Positions 34,816-44,890 of a DNA stretch of 64,000 nt are shown here, piece after piece; position 1 is the stretch's first letter; each line of letters begins with the position of its first letter. This DNA comes from an uncultured Pseudomonadales bacterium (GTDB lineage: Bacteria > Pseudomonadota > Gammaproteobacteria > Pseudomonadales > CANNCY01). The stretch covers positions 186,001 to 250,000 of the forward strand of contig CANNCY010000002.1 of the NCBI GenBank assembly GCA_947503335.1. The letters run 5' to 3'. The position numbers and the translations under genes are program-made. The notes under the pieces were generated by a model that did no database searches, was not told the DNA's origin, and saw nothing but the letters and a program-made list of their open reading frames with translations.

Positions 34816-34876
34816 CTTTACTATTTTACGCAAAGTAAAGACCGAGCTATTCTTTACTTATATGAAATTAGTAAAG
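34816..34876. promoter_or_regulatory. Two identical-spacing operators upstream of vapB
   Basis: CTTTAC-N13-GTAAAG occurs at 34816-34840 and again at 34852-34876, 36 bp apart, the second ending 9 bases before the vapB start codon. Paired inverted repeats over the promoter and start are typical of autoregulated toxin-antitoxin operons. The half-sites are unlike the CCCA/TGGG enhancers of the divergent operon. Confidence 0.7.
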
Positions 34877-34885
34877 AGGCACAAC

Positions 34886-35116
34886 ATGGCAAAAGTAAGC
34901 GCGAAACGGCAAATCACGTTGCCGGTAGAGCTATGCCAAATTGCCGATATTCAGGCCGGCGACAACGTCGCCAGCTTTGTAGATCGACAAGGCGTAATCT
35001 CTATCGTTAAAAAGCATGCGGGCGCCGCTAAAGGCATGCTCAAAGATATCAAAGTCGACGATCAGACTAGCGAAGACGAATCATTAATAGATGGCATGAG
35101 AAATGATCGCGATTGA
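34886..35116 (+). CDS. vapB: AbrB/MazE-family antitoxin (VapB type)
   Basis: 76 residues starting MAKVSAKRQITLPVEL, the swapped-hairpin AbrB DNA-binding fold, with an acidic C-terminal tail that would wrap the toxin. The ATG at 34886 has AGAGG upstream; a longer in-frame reading from 34700 runs through two regulatory regions and is not used. It overlaps the PIN toxin gene by 14 bases. Confidence 0.85.
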   Translation: MAKVSAKRQITLPVELCQIADIQAGDNVASFVDRQGVISIVKKHAGAAKGMLKDIKVDDQTSEDESLIDGMRNDRD

Positions 35117-35525
35117 TACCAATGTACTACTTAGATACCTTCTGCAAGACGATCATAAGCAGTCACCCTTGGCTACTGCTCTAATTCTTAACAACGACTC
35201 TGTGCTAGTTACAGACGTCGTGTTAGCAGAGACACTTTGGACACTAATTGGAAAGCGCTACCGATTAAGCACAGATCAACTTATCGATGTGCTTCACGCT
35301 CTCTTCGCCGAACCAAGTATTATGTTTGAAGACCCACAAGCGGTATGGGGAGCACTTAAAGATTTCATGAACGCTAGCTCAGTCAAGGTTGGTGCCAATC
35401 GAAAGCAAGCGAGCTTCGCCGATACATTAATCATTAATAAAGCAAAACGTATTGGCGATAGCCACACCATCGTTTATACATTTGATCAGGCTGCTCTAGC
35501 GGTCGAAGGTACGAAGGCTCCCTGA
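35103..35525 (+). CDS. vapC: PIN-domain ribonuclease toxin (VapC type)
   Basis: 140 residues. The acidic PIN catalytic residues are visible: Asp5 in IAIDTNVLLRYL, Glu in VVLAETLWTL, Asp in ASFADTLII and Asp in YTFDQAA. VapC toxins cleave tRNA or rRNA; the exact target here is unknown. Overlap with vapB by 14 bases and the paired operators upstream are typical of a complete type II module. Confidence 0.87.
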   Translation: MIAIDTNVLLRYLLQDDHKQSPLATALILNNDSVLVTDVVLAETLWTLIGKRYRLSTDQLIDVLHALFAEPSIMFEDPQAVWGALKDFMNASSVKVGANRKQASFADTLIINKAKRIGDSHTIVYTFDQAALAVEGTKAP

Positions 35526-35537
35526 CTTATCGCTTAC

Positions 35538-35566
35538 AAAAAAGGCCAGCTAATGCTGGCCTTTCT
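35538..35566. terminator. Bidirectional terminator between vapC and pnp
   Basis: A 10-bp stem AAAGGCCAGC / GCTGGCCTTT with TAAT loop (35541-35564), an A run on the left and T run on the right, lies between the convergent vapC and pnp stops and can serve both strands. Confidence 0.85.
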
Positions 35567-35588
35567 CGGTAACAGAAGTCGCTATTAA

Positions 35589-37769
35589 TTAAGCGTCTTT
35601 GTTCTCTTCAGAAGCTTCAGCTACTGGTGCTTCGGCAGGCGCCTCTGCAGCAGGTGCTTCTTCGGCAGCTGGTGCTGCTTCAGCTTCTTCGTCAGCCTTC
35701 GCTTCTTTGATAGAAAGCTTTACGCGGCCACGGTTGTCAACGTCAAGAACCTTAACGCGAACCATGTCGCCTTCTGACAGGTAGTCGCTAACTGCGTTTA
35801 CACGCTCTTCAGCGATCTGCGAGATGTGTACTAGACCATCTTTACCTGGCAAGAACTGAACAAATGCACCGAAGTCTACGATGCGTACAACCTTACCTTC
35901 GTAGATTGCGTCGATCTCTGCTTCTGCAGTGATGGTTTCGATGCGTAGACGCACGTCAGCCAATACATCAGAGTTAGCAGCGTAGATACGGATAGTGCCG
36001 TCATCTTCGATGTCGATAGATGCGCCTGTTTCTTCGGTCATGCTGCGAATAGTGGCGCCGCCTTTACCGATTACATCACGAATCTTATCTGGATCGATCT
36101 TGATAGTTTCGAAACGTGGAGCAGACTCAGCTACTTCTTGACGTGACCCAGCAAGAACCTTGTTCATCTCTTCAAGAATGTGTAGACGTGCGTCTTTAGC
36201 TTGCTCTAGTGCGATCTCCATGATCTCTTCAGTGATACCTTCAATCTTGATATCCATCTGTAGAGCGGTTAGACCACGATCAGAACCAGCTACTTTGAAG
36301 TCCATGTCGCCTAGGTGGTCTTCGTCACCTAGAATGTCAGTTAGAACTGCAAAGCCGTTGTCTTCTTTAACTAGACCCATCGCGATACCAGCAACTGGCG
36401 CCTTAACAGGAACACCTGCGTCCATCATCGCTAGTGAAGAACCACATACTGACGCCATCGAGCTTGAACCATTAGATTCAGTGATCTCAGATACAGTACG
36501 TATAGTGTATGGGAAGTCTTCAACGGTAGGCATCATCGCCTGTACACCGCGCTTAGCTAGACGACCGTGACCAATTTCACGACGACCTGTGCCACCCATA
36601 CGACCCGCTTCACCTACAGAATATGGAGGGAAGTTGTAGTGCAGCATGAAGTGATCTTTCTTCTCGCCTTCTAGCGCGTCGATGATCTGTGCATCACGTG
36701 CAGAACCTAGGGTAGTAACCACTAGCGCCTGAGTTTCACCACGGGTAAATAGCGCAGAACCGTGAGCGTTTGGTAGAACGCCAACTTCAACTTTGATACC
36801 ACGAACAGTCTTAGTGTCACGACCGTCGATACGAGGCTCGCCCGCAACAACAGCAGTACGTACAGTAGCTTTTTCTAGCTTGCCAAAGTACTCGCTTACT
36901 TCGCTGTCTGAAGTTTCTTCGTTTGAAAGCGCTTCAACCGCTGCTTTACGCAACTCGCCCAGTGCTTCGTAACGCTTCATCTTTTCAGTGATCTTGTACG
37001 CTTCTTTAACCTGCGCACCGAACTGATCTGCAAGCGCCGCTTTTAGGGTTTCGTTAACAGGGGTAGCCTGCCAGTCCCAACGTGGCTTGCCAGCTTCTTT
37101 AGCTAGCTCAGATACTGCCTGAATAACTGCCTGAAGCTGCTGGTGTGCGTATAGAACGCCGCCTAGCATGATGTCTTCTGGTAGCTCGTCAGCTTCAGAT
37201 TCAACCATTAGTACTGCTGACTCAGTACCCGCAACTACCATGTCTAGTAGTGAGGTTTCTAGCTCAGCGTAACCTGGGTTTAATAGGTAGCCGTCTTCTT
37301 TAGTGAAACCAACACGGGCTGCACCAATTGGGCCGTTAAATGGAATACCAGAAACAGCTAGAGCAGCTGAGGTGCCGATCATTGCAGCGATATCTGGATC
37401 TACGTCACTTTCTGAAGACATTACGGTACATACAACCTGTACCTCGTTCATAAAGCCGTCTTCAAATAGTGGACGAATTGGGCGGTCGATTAGACGTGAA
37501 GTCAAAGTCTCTTTTTCAGATGGACGACCTTCACGCTTGAAGAAACCACCAGGGATTTTGCCAGCAGCGTATGCACGCTCTTGGTAGTGTACCGACAGTG
37601 GGAAAAAGTCTTGGTCAGGTTTTGCCTGCTTTGCGCCTACCACAGTACACAACACCGAGGTGTTATCGATACTTACTAAAACAGCGCCGGTTGCCTGTCG
37701 TGCGACCCTACCTGTTTCGAGGGTCACGGTATGCTTGCCGTACTTAAATTGTTTGATAACCGGATTCAC
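35589..37769 (-). CDS. pnp: Polynucleotide phosphorylase
   Basis: Phosphorolytic 3'-5' exoribonuclease and degradosome component. Two RNase PH-like domains ([14 protein letters not shown] in the first; [23 protein letters not shown] in the second), then KH ([15 protein letters not shown]) and S1 ([18 protein letters not shown]) domains. The C-terminal ~25 residues are an Ala/Glu-rich tail longer than in Pseudomonas. It follows rpsO with a terminator-like attenuator in between, the conserved arrangement. Confidence 0.97.
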   Translation of the reverse strand: MNPVIKQFKYGKHTVTLETGRVARQATGAVLVSIDNTSVLCTVVGAKQAKPDQDFFPLSVHYQERAYAAGKIPGGFFKREGRPSEKETLTSRLIDRPIRPLFEDGFMNEVQVVCTVMSSESDVDPDIAAMIGTSAALAVSGIPFNGPIGAARVGFTKEDGYLLNPGYAELETSLLDMVVAGTESAVLMVESEADELPEDIMLGGVLYAHQQLQAVIQAVSELAKEAGKPRWDWQATPVNETLKAALADQFGAQVKEAYKITEKMKRYEALGELRKAAVEALSNEETSDSEVSEYFGKLEKATVRTAVVAGEPRIDGRDTKTVRGIKVEVGVLPNAHGSALFTRGETQALVVTTLGSARDAQIIDALEGEKKDHFMLHYNFPPYSVGEAGRMGGTGRREIGHGRLAKRGVQAMMPTVEDFPYTIRTVSEITESNGSSSMASVCGSSLAMMDAGVPVKAPVAGIAMGLVKEDNGFAVLTDILGDEDHLGDMDFKVAGSDRGLTALQMDIKIEGITEEIMEIALEQAKDARLHILEEMNKVLAGSRQEVAESAPRFETIKIDPDKIRDVIGKGGATIRSMTEETGASIDIEDDGTIRIYAANSDVLADVRLRIETITAEAEIDAIYEGKVVRIVDFGAFVQFLPGKDGLVHISQIAEERVNAVSDYLSEGDMVRVKVLDVDNRGRVKLSIKEAKADEEAEAAPAAEEAPAAEAPAEAPVAEASEENKDA

Positions 37770-37793
37770 TTTAAATTCCTTTATTTATCTGCG

Positions 37794-37824
37794 AAAAATC
37801 TCCGACCCAAAAACTGGGCCGGAG
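37794..37824 (-). terminator. rpsO terminator/attenuator in the rpsO-pnp spacer
   Basis: On the minus strand CTCCGGCCCA and TGGGTCGGAG form a 10-bp stem (one G-T pair) with loop GTTTT, followed by ATTTTT. It matches the well-known terminator after rpsO that allows partial read-through into pnp. Confidence 0.8.
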
Positions 37825-37853
37825 TGCGAAGACATAATATCTTCTTAGATCGC

Positions 37854-38123
37854 TTAGCGACGCAGACCTAGCTTCTTGATAAGCTCTACGTAACGGGTGC
37901 GATCTTTAGACTTCAAGTAGTCCAACATCTTACGACGCTGGTTTACCATGCGGATCAAGCCACGACGTGAGTGGTGGTCTTGTTTGTGACCAGCAAAGTG
38001 GCCTTGAAGTTTAAGGATGTTAGCAGTTAGCAAAGCTACCTGTACTTCTGGTGAACCAGTGTCGCCTTCGGTACGTGCGTGTTCTGCTACTACTGCTGCT
38101 TTCTCTTGTGCACTTAGTGCCAT
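37854..38123 (-). CDS. rpsO: 30S ribosomal protein S15
   Basis: 89 residues, start [12 protein letters not shown] at 38123 with AGGAG upstream; an 11th-codon longer frame is not used. Conserved [18 protein letters not shown], the [18 protein letters not shown] rRNA-binding segment and the C-terminal helix are intact. S15 nucleates assembly of the 30S central domain and in many bacteria represses its own mRNA. Confidence 0.98.
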   Translation of the reverse strand: MALSAQEKAAVVAEHARTEGDTGSPEVQVALLTANILKLQGHFAGHKQDHHSRRGLIRMVNQRRKMLDYLKSKDRTRYVELIKKLGLRR

Positions 38124-38150
38124 TGTACTTACTCCTACAATCAACATGCC

Positions 38151-38166
38151 CACTGTCTCGCGACAG
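38151..38166 (-). promoter_or_regulatory. Hairpin with GCGA tetraloop in the rpsO leader
   Basis: Minus strand ACTGTC-GCGA-GACAGT is a perfect 6-bp stem closed by a GNRA tetraloop, 27 nt upstream of the rpsO ATG. A second stem, GAGCC/GGCTC, lies at 38213-38226. It may be an S15 autoregulatory site. TATAGT just upstream is a -10 candidate for a local rpsO promoter, which would put the transcription start at or near the stem. Confidence 0.45.
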
Positions 38167-38248
38167 TACTATATTTGAGCCAAACCCGTGCATGTTTACA
38201 GGCTGGTTCATCGAGCCTTATGGCTCTATGGCCTACCGGCCAATTCGT

Positions 38249-39205
38249 TTACTTGGTTGCGGTCGATAATAAGCGTTTTGGCGCTACTCGCCCATCGCTT
38301 AAGATCTCGCCCAGACCAATAAATTCGTCATAATCAGCGTACTCTACTACAAGTCGCACTAAATCGCCTGCCTGAGCAACTTTTAGCGCCGCCGGCTCTA
38401 ACACTGGCTGGCCTTGCATAATAAACTGACCACTGCGCTGATCTAGCATTACCTCTTCGAAATGATCGACGGCGTCTTCGACCGGCAGTAACCAGTGGTC
38501 TAATACCTCTGGGCCCTGCTCGCCACGCTCGGCGATAATATCTTCAAGGCTTACCGAATCATCTTCATGAAACGGCCCAGCGGCAATTCGGTGCAAGCCA
38601 ATCAAATGGCCACCAACACCTAACGCCAACCCTATATCGTCGGCTAGCGAGCGAATATAGGTGCCTTTGCTACAGCACACTTCGATTGTCAGCTCAGGGT
38701 GTACGCCTGGCTTAAAATCTAAAATTTCTAATTCGTAAATGGTAATGGGGCGAGGTTCACGCTCGATCTCAATACCTTTACGGGCATACTTATATAGCGG
38801 CTGCCCCTTGTGCTTAATCGCCGAATACATCGACGGCACTTGCTTAATATCGCCTCTAAACTGATCTAGTATCGCTTCGATCTGTTTCAGTTTTATGTTC
38901 GATGCGTCTACCTCGGCAACTACTTCGCCTTCGGTGTCTTGGGTTTCGGTGCGAACACCTAACTTAACCACCGCACGGTAACGCTTATCAGCATCTAATA
39001 GATACTGCGAAAACTTGGTTGCCTCGCCAAAGCAGATCGGTAATACACCGGTCGCTTTGGGGTCTAGGGCACCTGTATGACCAGCTTTAGCAGCATTAAA
39101 CTGCCAGCGGGTACGTTGCAAAGCATGGTTTGAACTAAGATCTAAGGCTTTATTCAGAACCAGAATGCCATCTACATCACGGGCGTTCTTACGTCTGCGC
39201 GCCAT
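38249..39205 (-). CDS. truB: tRNA pseudouridine(55) synthase
   Basis: Makes pseudouridine 55 in tRNA T loops. The catalytic Asp is in HTGALDPKATGVLP, and the family YSAIKHKGQPLYKYAR and CSKGTYIRSLADDIG motifs are present. A PUA-like C-terminal region ends the 318 residues. It lies 3 bp after rbfA on the minus strand. Confidence 0.97.
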   Translation of the reverse strand: MARRRKNARDVDGILVLNKALDLSSNHALQRTRWQFNAAKAGHTGALDPKATGVLPICFGEATKFSQYLLDADKRYRAVVKLGVRTETQDTEGEVVAEVDASNIKLKQIEAILDQFRGDIKQVPSMYSAIKHKGQPLYKYARKGIEIEREPRPITIYELEILDFKPGVHPELTIEVCCSKGTYIRSLADDIGLALGVGGHLIGLHRIAAGPFHEDDSVSLEDIIAERGEQGPEVLDHWLLPVEDAVDHFEEVMLDQRSGQFIMQGQPVLEPAALKVAQAGDLVRLVVEYADYDEFIGLGEILSDGRVAPKRLLSTATK

Positions 39206-39208
39206 AGA

Positions 39209-39601
39209 TTAGTCCTCGCCCTGCTCGTCTTCGTTATGGCGACGGTCAGTTTGAACCGCCTGCTCAATTAACGCTGACAAGCGCGTGCCTTCGCGAACAC
39301 TTTTATCATAGATAAAGCGCAGCTTTGGCACTGAGCGCATGTTACTCATCTTTGCAATCTGTGAACGCAAAAAGCCTGATGCACCGTTCAGTACTTCGGC
39401 AGCTGCCTCACATTCTTTGTCGGTCTCTTTACCTACGAACGTAACAAATACTTTCGCATGGGCGAGATCACGGGTTACCTCGACATCGCGAATACTCGCC
39501 ATGCCAACGCGCGGATCACGCACTTCAAACTGAATCAGCTGTGCTAATTCGCGCTGCAAAAAATCAGCAACGCGATCGGTACGACTAAATTCTCTTGGCA
39601 T
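39209..39601 (-). CDS. rbfA: Ribosome-binding factor A
   Basis: Assembly factor for the 16S rRNA 5' domain, needed at low temperature. The KH-like fold is evident from MPREFSRTDRVADFLQRELAQL, DPRVGMASI and LRFIYDKSV. The 130 residues are a normal size. It lies between infB and truB as in nearly all gammaproteobacteria. Confidence 0.97.
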   Translation of the reverse strand: MPREFSRTDRVADFLQRELAQLIQFEVRDPRVGMASIRDVEVTRDLAHAKVFVTFVGKETDKECEAAAEVLNGASGFLRSQIAKMSNMRSVPKLRFIYDKSVREGTRLSALIEQAVQTDRRHNEDEQGED

Positions 39602-39637
39602 GGCTCGCTCCTTTACCTCTGTCGCGAAAGCATAGCC

Positions 39638-42445
39638 TTAAAGGCTACGCTTAACCTCGATTACATCAAATACTTCGATCTGGTCACCAACCTTCACGTC
39701 GTAGTCTTTCACACCGATACCACACTCGGTACCCGCGCGTACTTCTTGTACGTCATCTTTAAAGCGACGTAGCGAGTCTAGTTCGCCTTCGTGAATTACC
39801 ACGTTGTCACGTAGTACACGAATTGGCTTGCTGCGGTATACGCCACCCTCGGTAACCATACAACCTGCAACCTGACCAAACTTAGGCGACTTGAACACGT
39901 CACGTACTTCAGCAAGACCGATGAATTCTTCTTTGAATTCTGGTGCTAGCATGCCGCTTAGTGCTGCCTTCATTTCGTCTAGTAGCTGGTAGATGATGCT
40001 GTAGTAACGAATCTCAACACCTTCAACCTCTGCAGCTTTACGCGCATTGGCGTCGGCACGAACGTTAAAACCAAGAACAATAGCGCCCGAGGTCAGTGCT
40101 AGGTTGATCTCGTTTTCAGAGATACCGCCCACTGCCGAGTACACTACCTGTACCTGAACTTCTTCGTTACCAAGGTCAGCCAGTGACGCTAGAATTGCTT
40201 CTAGTGAACCACGAACGTCTGCCTTAACAACAACACGTAGTACTTTCTTCTCGCCTTCTGTCATTGATGCGAACATGTTTTCTAGGTTCGCTGCCTGCTG
40301 ACGCTCTAGACGCTGCTGGCGCTCACGTTCGGTACGTAGGCCTGCAACCTCACGTGCCTTACGCTCGCTCTCTACAACCATAAACTCGTCACCAGCGTTT
40401 GGTGTACCGTTTAGGCCAAGAATCTCTACCGGAATCGATGGGCCAGCATCTTTAACTTGCTTGCCTACTTCGTTAACTAGCGCACGAACACGACCATAGG
40501 TCTCGCCCGCTAGAACAATGTCGCCCTTGCGTAGCGTACCGGTTTGAACCAACACGGTTGATACTGAACCACGGCCCTTATCAACACGTGATTCAACCAC
40601 CACACCCTTACCAGGTACGTCAGCGGCTGCTTTAAGCTCTAGCAGTTCAGACTGAAGCAATACAGCTTCAAGTAGTTCGTCGATGCCCTGACCGGTATGT
40701 GCTGATACAGGTACGAACTGAGTGTCGCCACCCCAGTCTTCTGGGATTACTTCTTGGGCAACTAGCTCGTTCTTAACACGATCTGGATCAGCGGTTTCTT
40801 TATCCATCTTGTTGATAGCAACAACTAATGGAACACCCGCCGCTTTCGCGTGCTGAATCGCTTCTTGGGTCTGAGGCATCACACCGTCGTCTGCTGCAAC
40901 TACTAGAATTACAACGTCAGTACTTTGTGCACCACGGGCACGCATTGCTGTAAACGCGGCGTGTCCTGGAGTATCCAAGAAGGTGATCATGCCACGGTCA
41001 GTTTCTACGTGGTATGCACCGATGTGCTGTGTAATACCGCCGGCTTCGCCTGCAGTTACGCGGCTTTCACGAATGTAGTCAAGTAGCGAGGTTTTACCGT
41101 GGTCAACGTGACCCATTACGGTAACTACTGGTGCGCGAGGCTCTAAAGTACCCTCAGCTTCAGCTTGCTCCATCGCTTGCTCTAGCGCTTCTTCTTTCTC
41201 GTTTGCAGAAACAGTTACTGGCGTGTGGCCGAACTCTTCTACGATCAAAATAGCGGTGTCTTGGTCGATCGATTGGTTAACGGTAACCATCGAACCCATT
41301 TTCATCAACGCTTTAACAACGTCTACGCCTTTCACAGCCATACGCTGTGCTAACTCGCCCACCTGAATGGTTTCAGGGATCTTCACTTCGTGAACAACCG
41401 TATCGGTTGGCTTGGTAAAGGTGTGACGCTTACCACTTAGCTTAAGAACCTTCTTACTCTTAAGGCGACCTGAGTTGCCTGGTGCATCAGGATCTACTTC
41501 GTAGTTGCGCTTTGGCTTACGCTTGTTGTCAGACTTTTTAACAGCCTTCTTACCGCGCTTACCCTTTTCATCTTCGTCGTCATCTTTTGGCGCTGCAGAA
41601 GGTGCGTTGCGTAGATGCTTTTGACGAGGCTCATTTTCTTCTTTCTTAGGCGCAGGCTTTGAAGCAGCTGGCTTAGAAGACTCGGTCTTTTTCTTAGACG
41701 CTTCAGCACGCTTCTTAGCGGCCTCTTCTTCTTTACGCTTCTTCTCAGCAATACGCTCTTCGCGCGCTTTCGCCTCTTCTTCTTCACGCTTACGACGTGC
41801 TTCTAAAGCTGCCAAACGCTTAGCTTCGATGTCATCAAGACCTGATGGGCGAGCTGCTGGCTTAGGCGCAGGCTTTGCCTTAGGCTTAGCTTCAGTTTTG
41901 GCTTCTTTCTTAGGCTCTTCTTTAGCAGCGGCTTTTTCAGCGGCTGCTTTTTCTTCAGCCGCTTTAGCCATCGCTGCTGCAGCTTCTGCCTTTGCTTTTG
42001 CTTCAGCATCTGCACGCGCTTTTGCTTCTGCTTCTGCTTTAGCGCGAGCTTCTGCGTCAGCCTTAGCCTGTGCTTCTGCCTCAGCTTTTGCTAGCGCTGC
42101 TGCTTCTGCATCTGCTTTAGCCTTTGTTTCTGCTTCAGCTTTTAGCTCGTCAGCATCACGCTTAACGTAGGTGCGCTTTTTACGAACCTCTACGTTAACG
42201 GTTTTCTTGCCGCCGGCCTTAAGCGTTGAAGTAGACTTACGCTTTAGCGTGATTTTACGAGGTGCTTCAGCGCCATCGTCGCCATGCGAAGTCTTCAAAA
42301 AGCTTAATAGTGTCTGTTTGTCTTCATCAGATACTGCGTCAGTTTCGCTAGTTTGCGAAAGGCCTGCCGACTTCATCTGCTGAAGAATGGTATCAACTGG
42401 TTGACTAATTTTCTCAGCCAGTTCTTTTACTGTTACATCTGCCAT
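39638..42445 (-). CDS. infB: Translation initiation factor IF-2
   Basis: GTPase that brings initiator tRNA to the 30S subunit. The G domain starts with [14 protein letters not shown] and includes DTPGHAAF and NKMDK; domains II-IV and the fMet-tRNA-binding C-terminus follow. The 935-residue length comes from an extended N-terminal region with an Ala/Glu/Lys-rich low-complexity stretch at about residues 100-200. An IF2-N domain starts the protein. It shares an operon with nusA upstream. Confidence 0.98.
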   Translation of the reverse strand: MADVTVKELAEKISQPVDTILQQMKSAGLSQTSETDAVSDEDKQTLLSFLKTSHGDDGAEAPRKITLKRKSTSTLKAGGKKTVNVEVRKKRTYVKRDADELKAEAETKAKADAEAAALAKAEAEAQAKADAEARAKAEAEAKARADAEAKAKAEAAAAMAKAAEEKAAAEKAAAKEEPKKEAKTEAKPKAKPAPKPAARPSGLDDIEAKRLAALEARRKREEEEAKAREERIAEKKRKEEEAAKKRAEASKKKTESSKPAASKPAPKKEENEPRQKHLRNAPSAAPKDDDEDEKGKRGKKAVKKSDNKRKPKRNYEVDPDAPGNSGRLKSKKVLKLSGKRHTFTKPTDTVVHEVKIPETIQVGELAQRMAVKGVDVVKALMKMGSMVTVNQSIDQDTAILIVEEFGHTPVTVSANEKEEALEQAMEQAEAEGTLEPRAPVVTVMGHVDHGKTSLLDYIRESRVTAGEAGGITQHIGAYHVETDRGMITFLDTPGHAAFTAMRARGAQSTDVVILVVAADDGVMPQTQEAIQHAKAAGVPLVVAINKMDKETADPDRVKNELVAQEVIPEDWGGDTQFVPVSAHTGQGIDELLEAVLLQSELLELKAAADVPGKGVVVESRVDKGRGSVSTVLVQTGTLRKGDIVLAGETYGRVRALVNEVGKQVKDAGPSIPVEILGLNGTPNAGDEFMVVESERKAREVAGLRTERERQQRLERQQAANLENMFASMTEGEKKVLRVVVKADVRGSLEAILASLADLGNEEVQVQVVYSAVGGISENEINLALTSGAIVLGFNVRADANARKAAEVEGVEIRYYSIIYQLLDEMKAALSGMLAPEFKEEFIGLAEVRDVFKSPKFGQVAGCMVTEGGVYRSKPIRVLRDNVVIHEGELDSLRRFKDDVQEVRAGTECGIGVKDYDVKVGDQIEVFDVIEVKRSL
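41845..42145 (-). repeat. Low-complexity Ala/Glu/Lys/Asp repeat region within infB
   Basis: Codons for about residues 100-200 of IF-2 repeat AEAKAKADAE-like units with few other amino acids, giving a highly charged, probably helical or disordered linker. The biased DNA produces long spurious antisense frames here that are not genes. Confidence 0.7.
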
Positions 42446-42471
42446 CTAGTGTATTCCTCCCAACAGCGCGC

Positions 42472-43968
42472 TTAGGCATCTTGCTCATCCGCAAACCAAG
42501 GTGCGCGTGCGGTCATAATTAATTCTGCAGCACGTTCTTCGCTCATGCCTTCAATCTCAAGCAGCTCATCAACGGCTTGCTCAGCTAGGTCTTCCATAGT
42601 GATTACACCACGGCTTGCCAGCTGCAATGCTAGATGTTTGTCCATACCGTCCATCGTCAATAGATCTTCGGCAGGCTCTGAGCCTTCTAGTTGCTCTTCG
42701 TCAGCTAGTGCTTTAGTTAGCAGTGCATCCTTTGCACGGGCACGTAGCTCGTCAACGATATCTTCATCGAAACCGTCGATCTGAAGCATCTCTTCTTTAG
42801 GTACATAAGCTACTTCTTCTAAGCTTGTGAAACCTTCTTCAATCAATACTTCTGCAATGTCTTCGTCGACATCAAGGGCTGCCGAGAAAAGCTCTAGTAG
42901 CGAACCGGTTTCGGCTTGCTGCTTAGCTTCCCACTCTTCGTTGCTCATGATGTTGATCTGCCAGCCAGTTAACTCGCTCGCTAGACGCACGTTTTGACCT
43001 GCTTTACCAATTGCTTGGGCTAGGTTGTCTTCAGCAACGGCTACTTCCATAGTGTTGCTGTCTTCATCAACGATGATCGACTCAACTTCGGCTGGCGCCA
43101 ATGCGTTGATCACTAGCTGCGCTGGGTTATCGTCCCAAAGAACGATATCGATACGCTCGTTGCCAAGCTCGCCCGATACTGCCTGTACACGTGAACCACG
43201 CATACCTACACAGGCGCCAACTGGGTCGATGCGACCGTCGTTGGTTTTAACAGCGATCTTAGCGCGTGAACCAGCGTCACGAGCACAGGCGCGAATCTCG
43301 ATTACTTCTTCAGCAATCTCTGGCACTTCTAGGCGGAACAGCTCAACCAACGCCTCTGGCGCTGTACGGCTAAGCACTAGCTGAGGGCCACGGTTTTCTG
43401 GGCGAATTTCCCATAGTAGTGCACGAACACGATCGTTGATGCGGAAGATCTCGCGACCTACCAACTGATCACGCGGCAGCAATGCTTCTGCGTTGTTACC
43501 TAGATCAACAATGATGTTGTCACGACCTACTTTCTTCACAGTGCCGTTAATTAGGCTGCCCATGCGATCACGGTACTCTTCAACTACCTGAGCACGTTCA
43601 GCTTCGCGAACCTTTTGCACGATTACTTGCTTAGCGATCTGTGCAGCGATACGACCAAACTCTACGTTTTCGATCTGTTCGGTGTGCACATCGCCAGGTA
43701 CCAGGCTTTCGTCTACTTCGGCTGCTTCTTCAGTTGTAAACTGAGTTCCTAGTAGTGCTAGGGTGTCATCGTCGACAACCTCCCAGCTACGGAAAGTTTC
43801 GTACTCGCCACTAACGCGGTCGATGGTTACACGAACATCAGCCTCTTCGTCGTAGCGCTTTTTCGTTGCCATCGCTAGTGCTTGTTCCATAGCCTGGAAA
43901 ATCACCTCGCGCTCAACGCCTTTTTCATTAGAAACCGCTTCTGCGACTAACAGTATTTCTTTATTCAT
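42472..43968 (-). CDS. nusA: Transcription termination/antitermination factor NusA
   Basis: 498 residues: N-terminal RNA polymerase-binding domain, S1 domain ([16 protein letters not shown]), two KH domains ([24 protein letters not shown]) and two C-terminal acidic repeats, the form seen in gammaproteobacteria, which bind the alpha subunit. It lies 26 bp before infB and 34 bp after rimP. Confidence 0.98.
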   Translation of the reverse strand: MNKEILLVAEAVSNEKGVEREVIFQAMEQALAMATKKRYDEEADVRVTIDRVSGEYETFRSWEVVDDDTLALLGTQFTTEEAAEVDESLVPGDVHTEQIENVEFGRIAAQIAKQVIVQKVREAERAQVVEEYRDRMGSLINGTVKKVGRDNIIVDLGNNAEALLPRDQLVGREIFRINDRVRALLWEIRPENRGPQLVLSRTAPEALVELFRLEVPEIAEEVIEIRACARDAGSRAKIAVKTNDGRIDPVGACVGMRGSRVQAVSGELGNERIDIVLWDDNPAQLVINALAPAEVESIIVDEDSNTMEVAVAEDNLAQAIGKAGQNVRLASELTGWQINIMSNEEWEAKQQAETGSLLELFSAALDVDEDIAEVLIEEGFTSLEEVAYVPKEEMLQIDGFDEDIVDELRARAKDALLTKALADEEQLEGSEPAEDLLTMDGMDKHLALQLASRGVITMEDLAEQAVDELLEIEGMSEERAAELIMTARAPWFADEQDA

Positions 43969-44002
43969 GGCCAGTGCCTCACTCCTTTCGCTACGCTAGG
44001 GC

Positions 44003-44458
44003 TCACAAACTAACGACTAGGTTTGCGCGCTCGATCATCTCAAACGGCAACAAAAATTCGTGGTCGTCCACATGGATTACCACATCGTCATTTTCAACAC
44101 CTGATAAGGTGCCACTAAACTTACGACGTCCTTCAAAAGGAAATCGTAATCGCAATACCGCTCGCTCACCTTGGTAGCGAACGTAATGCTCTAACTTATA
44201 TAGATTGCGGTCGATACCTGGCGACGATACCTCTAATCGGTACTCGCCCGTAATTGGGTCTTCTACTTCGAAAACGCTACTTACTTGGCGGCTTACTTTT
44301 TCGCAATCATCAATGCCCACGCCATCGGCGTGTTCAATAAAAATCTGCAGTGTGCTCTGTTTACCACCGCGGCTAAACTCCATGCCCCACAGCTCGTAGC
44401 CCAAGCCTTCTACTACTGGCTCAACTAGATCTTGAAGCTTTGTTGTCATGCCTGTCAC
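44003..44458 (-). CDS. rimP: Ribosome maturation factor RimP
   Basis: 30S maturation factor of 151 residues. Motifs GYELWGMEFSRGG and SSPGIDRNL are typical. GGAGG lies 6 bases before the GTG at 44458, so I use that start; an ATG three codons later is an alternative but is poorly spaced. It is the first protein gene after tRNA-fMet, as metY-rimP in E. coli. Confidence 0.95.
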   Translation of the reverse strand: MTGMTTKLQDLVEPVVEGLGYELWGMEFSRGGKQSTLQIFIEHADGVGIDDCEKVSRQVSSVFEVEDPITGEYRLEVSSPGIDRNLYKLEHYVRYQGERAVLRLRFPFEGRRKFSGTLSGVENDDVVIHVDDHEFLLPFEMIERANLVVSL

Positions 44459-44556
44459 AATCTGCCTCCATTACCCGACCATCGGGTTAAAACAAAAAAT
44501 GGGCCCATGGCCCACCCTACATACGTCTTTGACAAAAAACATAAGTCCAAAAACGC

Positions 44557-44583
44557 AAAAAGCCCCTGACTAAGGGGCTTTTT
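44557..44583 (-). terminator. Terminator/attenuator between tRNA-fMet and rimP
   Basis: Stem AGCCCCT / AGGGGCT with a 5-nt loop and A/T runs on both sides. It would terminate most transcripts after the tRNA and allow some read-through into rimP-nusA-infB. Confidence 0.8.
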
Positions 44584-44621
44584 ATCGAATGCAGTATAGT
44601 TAAAACCAATACTGCTAAATT

Positions 44622-44698
<77 letters not shown>

Positions 44699-44788
44699 AC
44701 TATACTTTGAGCCCCTTAATGAATCACTCTGGTAAGCAATTCAGGCTCTGAGTTAGATTTGCTTGCGCTCCTCAACTCAACGAGGCGA

Positions 44789-44817
44789 ATTATATGGACG
44801 ACTCTGACTCAAGTCAA
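44789..44817 (-). promoter_or_regulatory. Strong sigma-70 promoter of the tRNA-fMet/rimP-nusA operon
   Basis: TTGACT (plus 44812-44817) and TATAAT (plus 44789-44794) are exactly 17 bp apart on the minus strand, followed by a GC-rich discriminator (TCGCCTCG) typical of growth-rate and DksA/ppGpp-controlled stable RNA promoters. The tRNA begins about 85 nt downstream, so the precursor carries a leader. Confidence 0.8.
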
Positions 44818-44890
44818 TGCGATTACCTAAGTTATTGATCATATTGGTGAATTTACCGTTATTTGATCGTTAACTACCCTTTTATATGCG

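Noticed and set aside
34700-34885. Upstream extension of the vapB frame
   Set aside because: It runs through the enhancer palindromes and paired operators; the ATG at 34886 has a ribosome binding site and standard antitoxin N-terminus.
41829-42170. Long Ala/Ser-rich antisense frame over infB
   Set aside because: Explained by the biased low-complexity codons of the IF-2 N-terminal region; no start signal.
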